The notes: generated by a model not told the origin, from the letters alone. A DNA stretch of 32,339 bases from Oscillospiraceae bacterium (GCA_015067465.1 SVMK01000014.1:1-32339), one strand, 5' to 3'; positions 25,121 to 31,929 are shown, counted from the first letter of the stretch. Translations and numbers: made by a program.

Positions 25121-26746
25121 ATGGAACAGTTAAAGAAAAATCAGATTCATACCGTAGAAATCGACGCGTGGAACAGCGACGGCGCGGGCGTTGCCCGCAT
25201 CGGCGGCCGCGCGGTTTTTGTACCGGGCGCGATCCCCGGGGAAACCTGGGAAATCCGCATTCTGAAAGCAACGGCAACCGCCGTGTATGCCCGGGGCGAA
25301 CGCTGCCTTGCCGCAGACGAAGCGAGAACCGCGCCGGAATGTCCCGTTTATGAAAAATGCGGCGGCTGTGCGCTGCGCCATGTGTCCTATGAAGCCGAAC
25401 TTGCCTGCAAGCTGCAGCGCGTCAACGATGCCTACAGCCGCATCGGCGGGCTTCCGCTGCGTGCGGAAACCATCCTCGGCGCGGAAAACGTTGACCACTA
25501 CCGCAATAAGGCGATCTATGCCGTGAGCTCGGTGCCGGAGGCCGGATTTTTCCGCAAGCGCACCCATCAGGTCATTCCCGTTTCCCGCTGTGCGCTGCAG
25601 GCGGAAGCGAGCGACCGTGCCGCAGCGGCTGTGTGCGAATTCTGCAGGGAAAACGGCATCCCGGCCTACGACGAGCAAAGCGGTCGGGGCGTGCTGCGCC
25701 ATGTGTTTACCCGCACGGCGCGCAGCGGAGCCATGCAGGTCACGGTGGTTGCCGCGCGCGGCTTCGGAGCGGCAACGGGTGCGCTTGTTGCGCATGTTCT
25801 GCGCGCCTGCCCGGAAACGGTGGGGCTGATTCTCAATATCAACAAAACCCGCGGAAACACGGTTTTGGCGGGAGATTTCCATACCCTGTGGGGCAGCGAC
25901 ACCTTGGAAGATGTGCTTTGCGGCCACCGGTTTGAACTCTCGCCGATGAGCTTTTATCAGGTCAACCCCGCGCAGGCGGAGCGGCTTTACGCAAAGGCGC
26001 TGGAATATGCCGCGCCGGAAGGCAAGGGCACGGTTCTGGACCTTTATTGCGGCGCGGGAACGATTTCGCTGTGCCTTGCAGCCGGTGCGGAACGCGTGAT
26101 CGGGGCGGAGATTGTTCCCGAAGCGGTGGAGAACGCCCGTGCCAACGCGAAGCGCAACGGCGTACATAATGTTGAGTTTATCTGTGCCGATGCCGGACAG
26201 GCGGCGCAGACGCTGCTGCAGCGCGGCGCGCGTCCGGACGCGGTTGTGGTGGATCCGCCGCGCAAGGGACTTTCGCCCGAAGTGATCGAAGCGGTTTGCA
26301 CGATGCAGCCGGAGCGTGTGGTGTATGTTTCCTGCGATGTTGCAACCCAGGCGCGCGACCTGAAGCTGTTTGCCGCCCGCGGCTATGCCGCCGTCGCAGC
26401 TACGGCGGTGGACATGTTTCCGCGCACCATGCATGTCGAGACGGTTGTCTTATTGGGTAGGAAAAAGGTCAAGGAGTATTTTGAGTATGAATACGAGCCT
26501 GTGAATGACGATTATCTCAAGGGTTGTGTGCACAAGGCGACATATGGGGATATTGCAGAATGGGTACAGAAGGAATATGGATTGCATGTGAGCAATCTCT
26601 ATATTGCACAAGTGAAGCGTGAGTGCGGTTTGGACATGGGTGAGAATTATAACAAGGGAGCCGAGGGTCACAGGGTTCCGAAGTGTCCACCTGAGAAGCG
26701 TGAAGCGATTCTGGCAGCGTTGCGATACTTTGGAGTAATAGAGTAG
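25121..26746 (+). CDS. rlmD: 23S rRNA (uracil-C5)-methyltransferase RlmD with element-derived C-terminal tail
   Basis: A 541-residue protein, about 90 longer than usual. Order: TRAM domain (1-60), [4Fe-4S] cluster cysteines (CPVYEKCGGCALRH, near residues 75-88), a central RNA-binding part, and a Rossmann SAM domain with VLDLYCGAGTISLCLA, VVVDPPRKGLSPEV and VVYVSCD (catalytic Cys). The normal family end is the HVETVVLL motif (residues 438-445). About 96 more residues follow, with ATYGDIAEWVQKEYGLHVS, LYIAQVKRECGL and a CPPEKREAILAALRYFGVI end. I recognise this tail type from clostridial RlmD proteins that carry integrated elements. Tail codons are AT-rich (TTA, TTG, AGG), unlike the body. The start is uncertain: ATG 25109 is also in frame. 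Confidence 0.92.
   Translation: MEQLKKNQIHTVEIDAWNSDGAGVARIGGRAVFVPGAIPGETWEIRILKATATAVYARGERCLAADEARTAPECPVYEKCGGCALRHVSYEAELACKLQRVNDAYSRIGGLPLRAETILGAENVDHYRNKAIYAVSSVPEAGFFRKRTHQVIPVSRCALQAEASDRAAAAVCEFCRENGIPAYDEQSGRGVLRHVFTRTARSGAMQVTVVAARGFGAATGALVAHVLRACPETVGLILNINKTRGNTVLAGDFHTLWGSDTLEDVLCGHRFELSPMSFYQVNPAQAERLYAKALEYAAPEGKGTVLDLYCGAGTISLCLAAGAERVIGAEIVPEAVENARANAKRNGVHNVEFICADAGQAAQTLLQRGARPDAVVVDPPRKGLSPEVIEAVCTMQPERVVYVSCDVATQARDLKLFAARGYAAVAATAVDMFPRTMHVETVVLLGRKKVKEYFEYEYEPVNDDYLKGCVHKATYGDIAEWVQKEYGLHVSNLYIAQVKRECGLDMGENYNKGAEGHRVPKCPPEKREAILAALRYFGVIE
26432..26449 (+). other. Predicted attachment-site crossover in rlmD
   Basis: These codons encode HVETVV, the most conserved end motif of RlmD. 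Upstream codons are host-like and GC-rich; downstream, composition shifts. The rlmD/rumA 3' end is a known integration target of Gram-positive conjugative elements. The exact core cannot be set without the other end of the element. Confidence 0.45.
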
Positions 26747-26757
26747 CGAGGTGCCCG

Positions 26758-26777
26758 AAATATCACAGTAAAAGTAC
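26758..26777 (+). repeat. 20-bp direct repeat, copy 1
   Basis: AAATATCACAGTAAAAGTAC, 11 bp after the rlmD stop, is repeated exactly at 26925-26944 (167 bp apart). It could be a recombinase arm site, an excisionase site or an att remnant. Confidence 0.75.
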
Positions 26778-26807
26778 GGGGAGCTCAAGTTGATTTTTGG
26801 AAATCTA

Positions 26808-26836
26808 TTGACTATTACGGTCAGATTTGGTAAGAT
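26808..26836 (+). promoter_or_regulatory. Promoter of a short transcript
   Basis: TTGACT (26808-26813), 17 bp, TAAGAT (26831-26836). The 20-mer at 26801-26820 is 18/20 identical to that at 27491-27510, which carries another TTGACT promoter. Confidence 0.55.
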
Positions 26837-26842
26837 AATTAC

Positions 26843-26917
26843 AAGATTCGTAGTGATAACTGCGATGCATCAAAATGTCATGATGAAAAGGTCGAGAGTC
26901 GTGTCTCGACCTTTTTT
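26843..26917 (+). ncRNA. Candidate ~75-nt small RNA
   Basis: It is delimited by the promoter at 26808-26836 and a strong terminator (8-bp GC stem GGTCGAGA / TCTCGACC, 26890-26911, with an A/T extension and six T to 26917). It contains no credible ORF, and no family was recognised. It lies inside the pair of 20-bp repeats. Confidence 0.4.
26886..26917 (+). terminator. Rho-independent terminator in the element control region
   Basis: AAAAGGTCGAGA pairs with TCTCGACCTTTT across a 6-nt loop (26898-26903), with a T-run to 26917. Confidence 0.8.
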
Positions 26918-26924
26918 ATTTTCA

Positions 26925-26944
26925 AAATATCACAGTAAAAGTAC
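26925..26944 (+). repeat. 20-bp direct repeat, copy 2
   Basis: Identical to 26758-26777. It lies directly before the first motif of the TGTCC array. Confidence 0.75.
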
Positions 26945-26946
26945 AG

Positions 26947-27406
26947 ATGTCCAAAAAATGTCCAAGAATTTATTTTCACGAAATCTCAATGTTAATGCGG
27001 TCTACAAGCACGTTTCGCATGAAAATGTCCAAGAAATTTGGACGCTTTTTCAAAACTTGGACATTTTTTCTAAAATCTTGGACGTAAAAAATGTAGTAAT
27101 AATGCAGTGTTACGTTATTTATGTCCAATATGTCCATATAAAATATATAACTATACGTGATGCGAGAGATATACATATACACATGTGATACGTGTATATA
27201 TGTATAAGGTTTGCAAAAAAATATGGACATTTTGGACAAAGCACTCGGAGATATTGATTAACACAGGGTTTTTGGTGTCCAAAATCGTAATTTGGTTTTT
27301 GGACATTTTTTCAATATAAATTTCAAAATCATTTGGAATCCCGCATTACGACTGTGATTTCATGATGTCCAAAAATGTCCAAGGTTATGTCCAAAAAATT
27401 TGGACA
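26947..27406. repeat. Array of 16 TGTCCAA/TTGGACA iteron-like motifs, putative replication origin
   Basis: Pentamers read on the plus strand as TGTCC at 26948, 26959, 27026, 27122, 27131, 27276, 27366, 27376 and 27388, and as GGACA or GGACG at 27040, 27059, 27080, 27225, 27234, 27301 and 27402. All 16 contain GTCCA and 14 contain GTCCAA; the consensus is RTGTCCAAR. Several pairs are 9-12 bp apart, one helical turn. The pair at 27387-27407 forms a palindrome with 9-bp arms. A 90-bp AT-rich gap (27136-27224) lies in the middle. No ORF here is credible. It resembles the iteron origin bound by phage P4 alpha; the SF3 helicase is encoded 600 bp downstream. Confidence 0.7.
27171..27205. repeat. AT-rich inverted repeat inside the iteron array
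   Basis: ATACATATACAC (27171-27182) faces GTGTATATATGTAT (27192-27205). It sits in the motif-free, AT-rich gap of the array and is a candidate DNA-unwinding element. Confidence 0.4.
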
Positions 27407-27497
27407 TCCTTATTTTTTGTTCTAATTTTCATGTGAAAAGTGTACTAATTTCCATATATGGTTATGTGCAGTATTAACAAAAAAAATTCAAAATCTA

Positions 27498-27526
27498 TTG
27501 ACTGCTACGGAGTGATACGGTATACT
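27498..27526 (+). promoter_or_regulatory. Strong promoter of the element's structured RNA / excisionase operon
   Basis: TTGACT (27498-27503), 17 bp, TATACT (27521-27526). It is near consensus and shares an 18/20 identical 20-mer with the promoter at 26808. Confidence 0.75.
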
Positions 27527-27532
27527 AAGGTT

Positions 27533-27713
27533 ATCTAAAAAGTGAATATAAAAGTTATGTCGGTGGCGACGGACCCTCTGTGGTGAGTCAGAGGCAGAAG
27601 CAACCTGCGAAACTAAGTTATGGTCGGTGACGACTAATAACGATTGAGAAAATAGAGCGATAACTTTCAAAGCATATACCAGAGGTATGTGTTTTGAAAG
27701 CTGTCGCTTTTTT
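27533..27713 (+). ncRNA. Candidate structured leader / small RNA (~180 nt), family not recognised
   Basis: It is bounded by the promoter at 27498-27526 and the hairpin terminator at 27656-27713. Internal structure: two hairpins of the same form, GUCG-GUGG-CGAC (27559-27570) and GUCG-GUGA-CGAC (27623-27634), each preceded by AAGTTATG or AAGTTATGG, flank a central hairpin CCUCUG-8 nt-CAGAGG (27575-27594). A 9-codon frame (MSVATDPLW, 27557-27586) and a 5-codon frame (MVGDD, 27620-27637) start at the repeated ATG but lack good ribosome sites. Lying before the excisionase gene, it may be an attenuator leader or an independent RNA. Confidence 0.55.
27656..27713 (+). terminator. Long hairpin terminator/attenuator before the excisionase gene
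   Basis: 25-nt arms (27656-27680 and 27684-27708) with a 3-nt loop pair along their length except for one mismatch and a few G-U pairs; T-run 27708-27713. It is 43 bp before the next ATG, so readthrough control is likely. Confidence 0.85.
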
Positions 27714-27755
27714 GTTTGCAACAGTCAAAAATATTAGTAAAAGGAGAAGTTTATT

Positions 27756-27956
27756 ATGTCAACAGCAGAAGTTAAAACAGAAGAAAAAGTTCTTATTACG
27801 CTGAAAGAGGCAAGAGCTTTGTCTGGCATCGGGGAAACGAGAATGTATAAGATTCTCAATTCTCCAGATTGCACGTTTTCAGTGCGTTTCGGTCGTACCC
27901 ATATGGTACATAGAGAAAAGTTCATAGCGTGGTTAGGCACGGTAAAAGAAATCTAA
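27756..27956 (+). CDS. Excisionase-like helix-turn-helix DNA-binding protein
   Basis: A 66-residue protein with ITLKEARALSGIGETRMYKI (winged-helix MerR/Xis type first helices) and a basic C-terminal wing (SVRFGRTHMVHREKFIAWL). Size and layout match excisionases or plasmid/element DNA-binding proteins of the Tn916-Xis kind. These bend att DNA and direct excision, and may also regulate transcription. AAAGGAGAAG lies before the ATG. The usual partner integrase is not adjacent; instead the SF3 helicase follows 48 bp downstream, so a role in origin or promoter control is equally possible. Confidence 0.75.
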   Translation: MSTAEVKTEEKVLITLKEARALSGIGETRMYKILNSPDCTFSVRFGRTHMVHREKFIAWLGTVKEI

Positions 27957-28003
27957 TATGATACTGACCAACACGACAAAGGGTCAGAGAAGGAGTAAGA
28001 ATC

Positions 28004-29626
28004 ATGACAAAAACTGATGCATTAAAGTTTTCAGTCGAAGAATATTTTACTAATCATAAAATATCGACTGTTGATGACATCAGAACAATTTCAGAAGGTG
28101 TGCTTGATGTGACTTATGAGAAGTTTGACGAGCACAACGTTGTTTGTGATAAGGATAAGAAATGGAAACTTCCAGATACGTTGTCCACGTCACAACTTGC
28201 TTTGATAATTCGTTCTGTGTTTCATGTTAAAACAATACGCTGTTGCAAAAACAGCAATTCAAGTAACGATTTGTTAGGAATTTATGTAGATGACACTTTG
28301 GTGGAATTTCTACATGGTAAATATGAAGATAAAAAGGGTATTTATGTAACAGATGAAGAAATCTTCGCTTTGATTGCTCAGGAATTTAACTTTGAAATCA
28401 CAGACAGGGAAGTTGATGACTTGGTTAGCAAAATGAAACGAAATTCGGAACGAGTTTATCGTACCACGGATGAAGATTTAGTTCCTGTTGCAAATGGAAT
28501 TTTTAATTATAAAACAAAGGAACTATTGCCGTTTAGTCCTGATATTGTTGTGCTCACAAAATCACAAGTGTCATATAATCCAAATGCTCAGCTGCCAATG
28601 ATAACAATGCCTGATGGTCTTTCATGGAATCCTGAGATTTGGATGAATGAGCTTTCGGATAATCCAGAAGTTGTAAATCTTCTTTGGGAGATTATCGGGG
28701 CGGTAATCAGACCGAACGTAAGATGGAACAAATCAGCGTGGATGGTTTCAGACACGGGAAATAACGGTAAGGGAACATTATGTGAAATGATGAGGCAGCT
28801 ATGCGGTGAAGAAACCTGTGTGTCTATTCCGTTGTCTGATTTTAGCAAGAATTTCGCATTGGAGCCTTTAATAAGAGCATCTGCTATCATCACAGATGAA
28901 AATGATGTTGGAACATATATTGATAAGTGTGGTAATCTGAAAGCAATCATTACAAGGGATTCTTTAAGTATTGACCGTAAGTTCAAAACACCAGTTACAT
29001 TCGAATTTTATGGATTTATGGTTCAGTGCTTGAATGAAAGTCCGAAAATCAAAGACAAGTCCGATTCATTTTATCGGAGACAGTTGTTCATACCTATGAC
29101 GAAGTGCTTCACAGGCAGTGAACGAGCATATATAAAAAATGATTATCTGCACAGAAAAGACGTGTTGGAATATATTCTTTACAGAGTGCTCAATATGAAT
29201 TATTACAAACTTTCGGAGCCTGAGTGCTGTAAAGAAGCACTTGACGATTATAAGGGATATAATGACCCAGTGCGTGAATTTTGGAGCGAAGTTCGGGATA
29301 AATTTGTGTGGGATATGCTCCCAAAAGCATTTTTGTACGATTTATATCGTGCATGGTTTGAACGTAATTGTCCATCGGGAACAGTACAAAATCAGTCAAC
29401 ATTTTTGAAAGACTTAATTGCAGCGACACGGAATGATGATATGTGGTATTTCTGTAAAGAAGATAAGAGAGTACCAAAAGGTGCAATGTCTGAACCTGAG
29501 TTGCTCATAGTTGAATATAATTTATCTGCACCATGGCGCGGAAGGAGTACCAGTCGAGACCCTATGAAGATTAGTGTTCCTGACCGATTATCTGACCATT
29601 ATACAAATTGTTTTATTCGCAGATAA
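28004..29626 (+). CDS. P4/D5-type superfamily 3 DNA helicase (phage/plasmid primase family)
   Basis: A 540-residue protein. The C-terminal half is an SF3 helicase: Walker A SDTGNNGKGT (GNNGKGT 252-258), Walker B IITDEND (DEN 298-300), motif C QCLNESP (341-347) and arginine-finger-like FYRR (357-360). A D5_N-like linker (about 155-245) precedes it. The N-terminal ~150 residues show neither a zinc ribbon nor the EGYATA-type primase motif of P4 alpha, so priming may be lost or done by another protein. Such proteins melt and unwind their own iteron origin. AAGGAG precedes the ATG. Its AT-rich codons contrast with the chromosome. Confidence 0.88.
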   Translation: MTKTDALKFSVEEYFTNHKISTVDDIRTISEGVLDVTYEKFDEHNVVCDKDKKWKLPDTLSTSQLALIIRSVFHVKTIRCCKNSNSSNDLLGIYVDDTLVEFLHGKYEDKKGIYVTDEEIFALIAQEFNFEITDREVDDLVSKMKRNSERVYRTTDEDLVPVANGIFNYKTKELLPFSPDIVVLTKSQVSYNPNAQLPMITMPDGLSWNPEIWMNELSDNPEVVNLLWEIIGAVIRPNVRWNKSAWMVSDTGNNGKGTLCEMMRQLCGEETCVSIPLSDFSKNFALEPLIRASAIITDENDVGTYIDKCGNLKAIITRDSLSIDRKFKTPVTFEFYGFMVQCLNESPKIKDKSDSFYRRQLFIPMTKCFTGSERAYIKNDYLHRKDVLEYILYRVLNMNYYKLSEPECCKEALDDYKGYNDPVREFWSEVRDKFVWDMLPKAFLYDLYRAWFERNCPSGTVQNQSTFLKDLIAATRNDDMWYFCKEDKRVPKGAMSEPELLIVEYNLSAPWRGRSTSRDPMKISVPDRLSDHYTNCFIRR

Positions 29627-29655
29627 ATGGGAAGCAATATGTAAGTAAAAAATAA

Positions 29656-29690
29656 GCCTGCCTGGTCGAATAGACCAAGCAGGCATTTTT
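29656..29690. terminator. Bidirectional terminator between helicase and the ClpX-like operon
   Basis: A 12-bp stem (29656-29667 with 29673-29684, one C/A mismatch on the plus strand that becomes G-U on the other) with a 5-nt loop is followed by ATTTTT. Genes converge here. Confidence 0.82.
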
Positions 29691-29695
29691 ACATT

Positions 29696-30067
29696 CTACG
29701 CTTTCTTCTGTTTCGATAGCAGCATATCAATTTCCAATTCTGCTTTAATGAGCAGCATCAGTGCATTCCGTAAGAGCATCAAAGCATTCAAACTCGGCTC
29801 TCCAGCTTCATCTTGTGGCTTTATTGCCCAGACTTTCGCAAGGGTATCAGCTGAGTGAGCATGAATCACAAGCGTTTCTTCATCAACATTGTCAAGTTCA
29901 GATGCTTTCATGGAACAGGCAAACGTCTTGGCTGGATTCTCAATCAGCAGCTTTGTTTCCAGCACTTCTTTCAGTGTACTGTTGCTGCCGATAAGTTCCA
30001 AGCCAGATGCTCCGACAAGCTCTATATCAAGCAGCTTACTATCTTCAATTACGAATCGTAATTTCAT
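29696..30067 (-). CDS. Small protein of unknown function, third gene of the ClpX-like operon
   Basis: A 123-residue protein not recognised by family. The N-terminal half looks beta-rich (KLRFVIEDSKLLDIELV); the end is a Leu-rich helix (LMLLRNALMLLIKAELEIDM) with a basic tail (KQKKA), plausible for oligomerisation. The ATG at 30067 is chosen because GGAGGG lies upstream; a frame extending to 30142 is inside the previous gene and unsupported. It overlaps the DUF5688 gene by 23 bp, implying translational coupling. Confidence 0.6.
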   Translation of the reverse strand: MKLRFVIEDSKLLDIELVGASGLELIGSNSTLKEVLETKLLIENPAKTFACSMKASELDNVDEETLVIHAHSADTLAKVWAIKPQDEAGEPSLNALMLLRNALMLLIKAELEIDMLLSKQKKA

Positions 30068-30920
30068 CAAATCCCTCCTCGTCAAAGTTAAGCACCAAAG
30101 CACGGTCAAACAGACGCTCCTCTGGCAGTACCTGTTCAGCATTTACAGAGCGAACCATTTCATCTAAATCCTCGATATGTATTTCTTCTTCAAACGCAGG
30201 AATCAGGATGCACTCGTGGATGCTGCTCGGTAATATGATGAGCTTCTTTACATGGTGTTCAGCTGCAAAATCAGCAAGTCTTTTGTGATTCAAAATGGCA
30301 GACGCACCTTTGATTTTAGCACTATTGGTAATCACATACATCGGGAACAGTTGAGGAAACATAGTATCATCCGTTTCATCAAATTCCATGCCGATGATAT
30401 CCTCCATGATTTTTGCCATGCTTGCAATTGTCACATCAGCATTGGTTCTTTCAATAGCGATTTCCCATAGCTTATCAATATCAAGGTTAGCAGTAGCAGC
30501 AAGCTCTGGGGAAATCCTAACGCTCCAGCTGTCTTTGTCGCTGGTTTTTGCAGTCATGTAAAGATACTGAATGAGTCCGTCATAGTGCTCGCACGGACGG
30601 AAGAGAGCATTTGTGTGTTCACTTGCCTTTTCAATACCGACTCTGACATGCTCTCTGATGAAATCGGGATTGGTAAGCTGATTAACATCAATTGTTGTAG
30701 TCTTGTGCTGCTGATAAATCTGCTCTGCAATGTCGGCAGCTTCTTTAACGGTAGCAGCGTTTGCAATGATGGATTCAACGTAAAGCGTTGGTGTGATACG
30801 TTCTTCGGTTTTGATGATGATAGCTTCCAGCTTCACATCACCGTTTTTGTAGATATCATTTTCTTGTGCATCATATCCTCGGTTTCTCAGTTCTTCAATA
30901 ATCATTTCTCTTGTAATCAT
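30045..30920 (-). CDS. DUF5688 family protein
   Basis: A 291-residue acidic, soluble protein. I recognise the DUF5688 pattern: an N-terminal segment (EELRNRGYDAQENDIYKNGD), a valine/Ile-rich PTLYVESI block, and the C-terminal PMYVITNSAKIKGASAIL, LIILPSSIHECILIPAF and LDEMVRSVNAEQVLPEERL, the strongest family block. Function is unknown; the family is frequent in Lachnospiraceae/Oscillospirales mobile regions. The ATG at 30920 has AGGAG upstream; the longer frame to 30995 overlaps the previous gene. It is the second gene of the operon, 25 bp after the ATPase. Confidence 0.85.
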   Translation of the reverse strand: MITREMIIEELRNRGYDAQENDIYKNGDVKLEAIIIKTEERITPTLYVESIIANAATVKEAADIAEQIYQQHKTTTIDVNQLTNPDFIREHVRVGIEKASEHTNALFRPCEHYDGLIQYLYMTAKTSDKDSWSVRISPELAATANLDIDKLWEIAIERTNADVTIASMAKIMEDIIGMEFDETDDTMFPQLFPMYVITNSAKIKGASAILNHKRLADFAAEHHVKKLIILPSSIHECILIPAFEEEIHIEDLDEMVRSVNAEQVLPEERLFDRALVLNFDEEGFDEITIRN

Positions 30921-30945
30921 AATAATCTCCTGTGTGGTGTAAGTG

Positions 30946-31929
30946 TTAAAATTCAATTTCAGTTTGTGTGCAATCTTCAAATAAAAAATCATCAATCATG
31001 TTCTGAATGATGTTCTGCATACCCCGAATGCCGAGATTGCTCTCAGACGCATTCTGGGCGATTTTAAGGCGCGTATTGGGGGTAAGGTGTAAGTTTATGC
31101 CATAGAGCGATTTGAATCGTTCTACGAGGCTAAAATCACGTTCAGATAACATCTGAACGTAGTCGGATTCTGTCATTGGTTCCAGATTTACAAGACGCTG
31201 TACTCTGCCAGCAAATTCGGGCATCACACCGAAGTCCAGCAAGTCTTGCAGCTCAAGCGGTTTTGAATAAGCCTGAACGGATTCAGGTGCAGCGTTGAAG
31301 CCGATTGTGCTGCCTTTTGCTTTTTCCGCAATCTCGGATGCCTTGGTGCTGAAAGCTCCAACTAAAGCAAAATTCACACGGCTGGTATCAACTTGGAAAG
31401 ATGAGTTGTTACGCTCGAATGTGAGAAAAGTCCCCTCCAACGGTTTGAGCAGTTCCCCTTGGATATGTTTTGCGTAATCGTCGCCAGCGCTGGAAACCTT
31501 CGGGGTAAGAGCTTTGTCCATTTCATCTAACACAAGAATCACCTGTTTACCAGATGACACGACAGGGTCATCAAAGAGTGATTCGACTTTCTTATCACCC
31601 TTCCAGCCAGACAATGTCAGATTCGATGCGTCAACGATGGAAATGCGGTCAACAAAATATTCCCACTCGGAGAGTGCACGGAAGATTTCAGTCTTTCCGC
31701 AGCCAGATGGACCGATGAAGAAGCAGTTCTCCTTGATTCCTTTTAGCGTTTTCCATGCAAAGAGTGCCGCAGCTCTTTTGGCTGCGTCTTGTTTGTAGAT
31801 TCGGGAATCAAGATAGTTGTAGATGTCCCGTGGCGATAGCATAGGCGGAGCGTTCGGATGTAGCTCTGAACGTGGTGGAACTACAATCGCACTTGGGTGA
31901 TACCATGGTGGAGCTGGTGTTTTCTGCAT
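30946..31929 (-). CDS. ClpX-like AAA+ ATPase without zinc-binding domain
   Basis: A 327-residue AAA+ protein aligning with the ClpX core: Walker A GPSGCGKT (73-80), pore-1 loop SGWKGD (107-112; GYVG in ClpX), Walker B VILVLDEMDK (130-139), an IGF tripeptide in GSTIGFNA (209-211 = IGF, the ClpP-docking loop of ClpX), FGVMPEFAGR (233-242) and sensor-2 LGIRGMQNI (299-307; GARGLRSI in ClpX). The N-terminal zinc domain that gathers substrates in ClpX is missing, replaced by a Pro-rich stretch. The ATG at 31929 is chosen because AAAGGAGGG precedes it; a Met six codons earlier lacks a ribosome site. First gene of the operon. Confidence 0.85.
   Translation of the reverse strand: MQKTPAPPWYHPSAIVVPPRSELHPNAPPMLSPRDIYNYLDSRIYKQDAAKRAAALFAWKTLKGIKENCFFIGPSGCGKTEIFRALSEWEYFVDRISIVDASNLTLSGWKGDKKVESLFDDPVVSSGKQVILVLDEMDKALTPKVSSAGDDYAKHIQGELLKPLEGTFLTFERNNSSFQVDTSRVNFALVGAFSTKASEIAEKAKGSTIGFNAAPESVQAYSKPLELQDLLDFGVMPEFAGRVQRLVNLEPMTESDYVQMLSERDFSLVERFKSLYGINLHLTPNTRLKIAQNASESNLGIRGMQNIIQNMIDDFLFEDCTQTEIEF

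Noticed and set aside
25130-26434. A 434-codon minus-strand open frame opposite rlmD
   Set aside because: Antisense shadow of a well-supported gene; no ribosome site or family features.
26790-27188. A 132-codon plus-strand frame after rlmD
   Set aside because: It crosses a strong terminator and the iteron array, has no ribosome site and a low-complexity translation.
26976-27239. An 87-codon minus-strand frame in the control region
   Set aside because: It is composed of the repeat motifs and AT-rich DNA; no homology features.
26947-27406. CRISPR array
   Set aside because: The repeats are 7-9 bp, in both orientations and irregularly spaced, with no long conserved repeat or cas genes.
27488-27721. 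A 77-codon minus-strand frame over the structured RNA
   Set aside because: It overlaps the promoter, hairpins and terminator in the opposite direction; no ribosome site.
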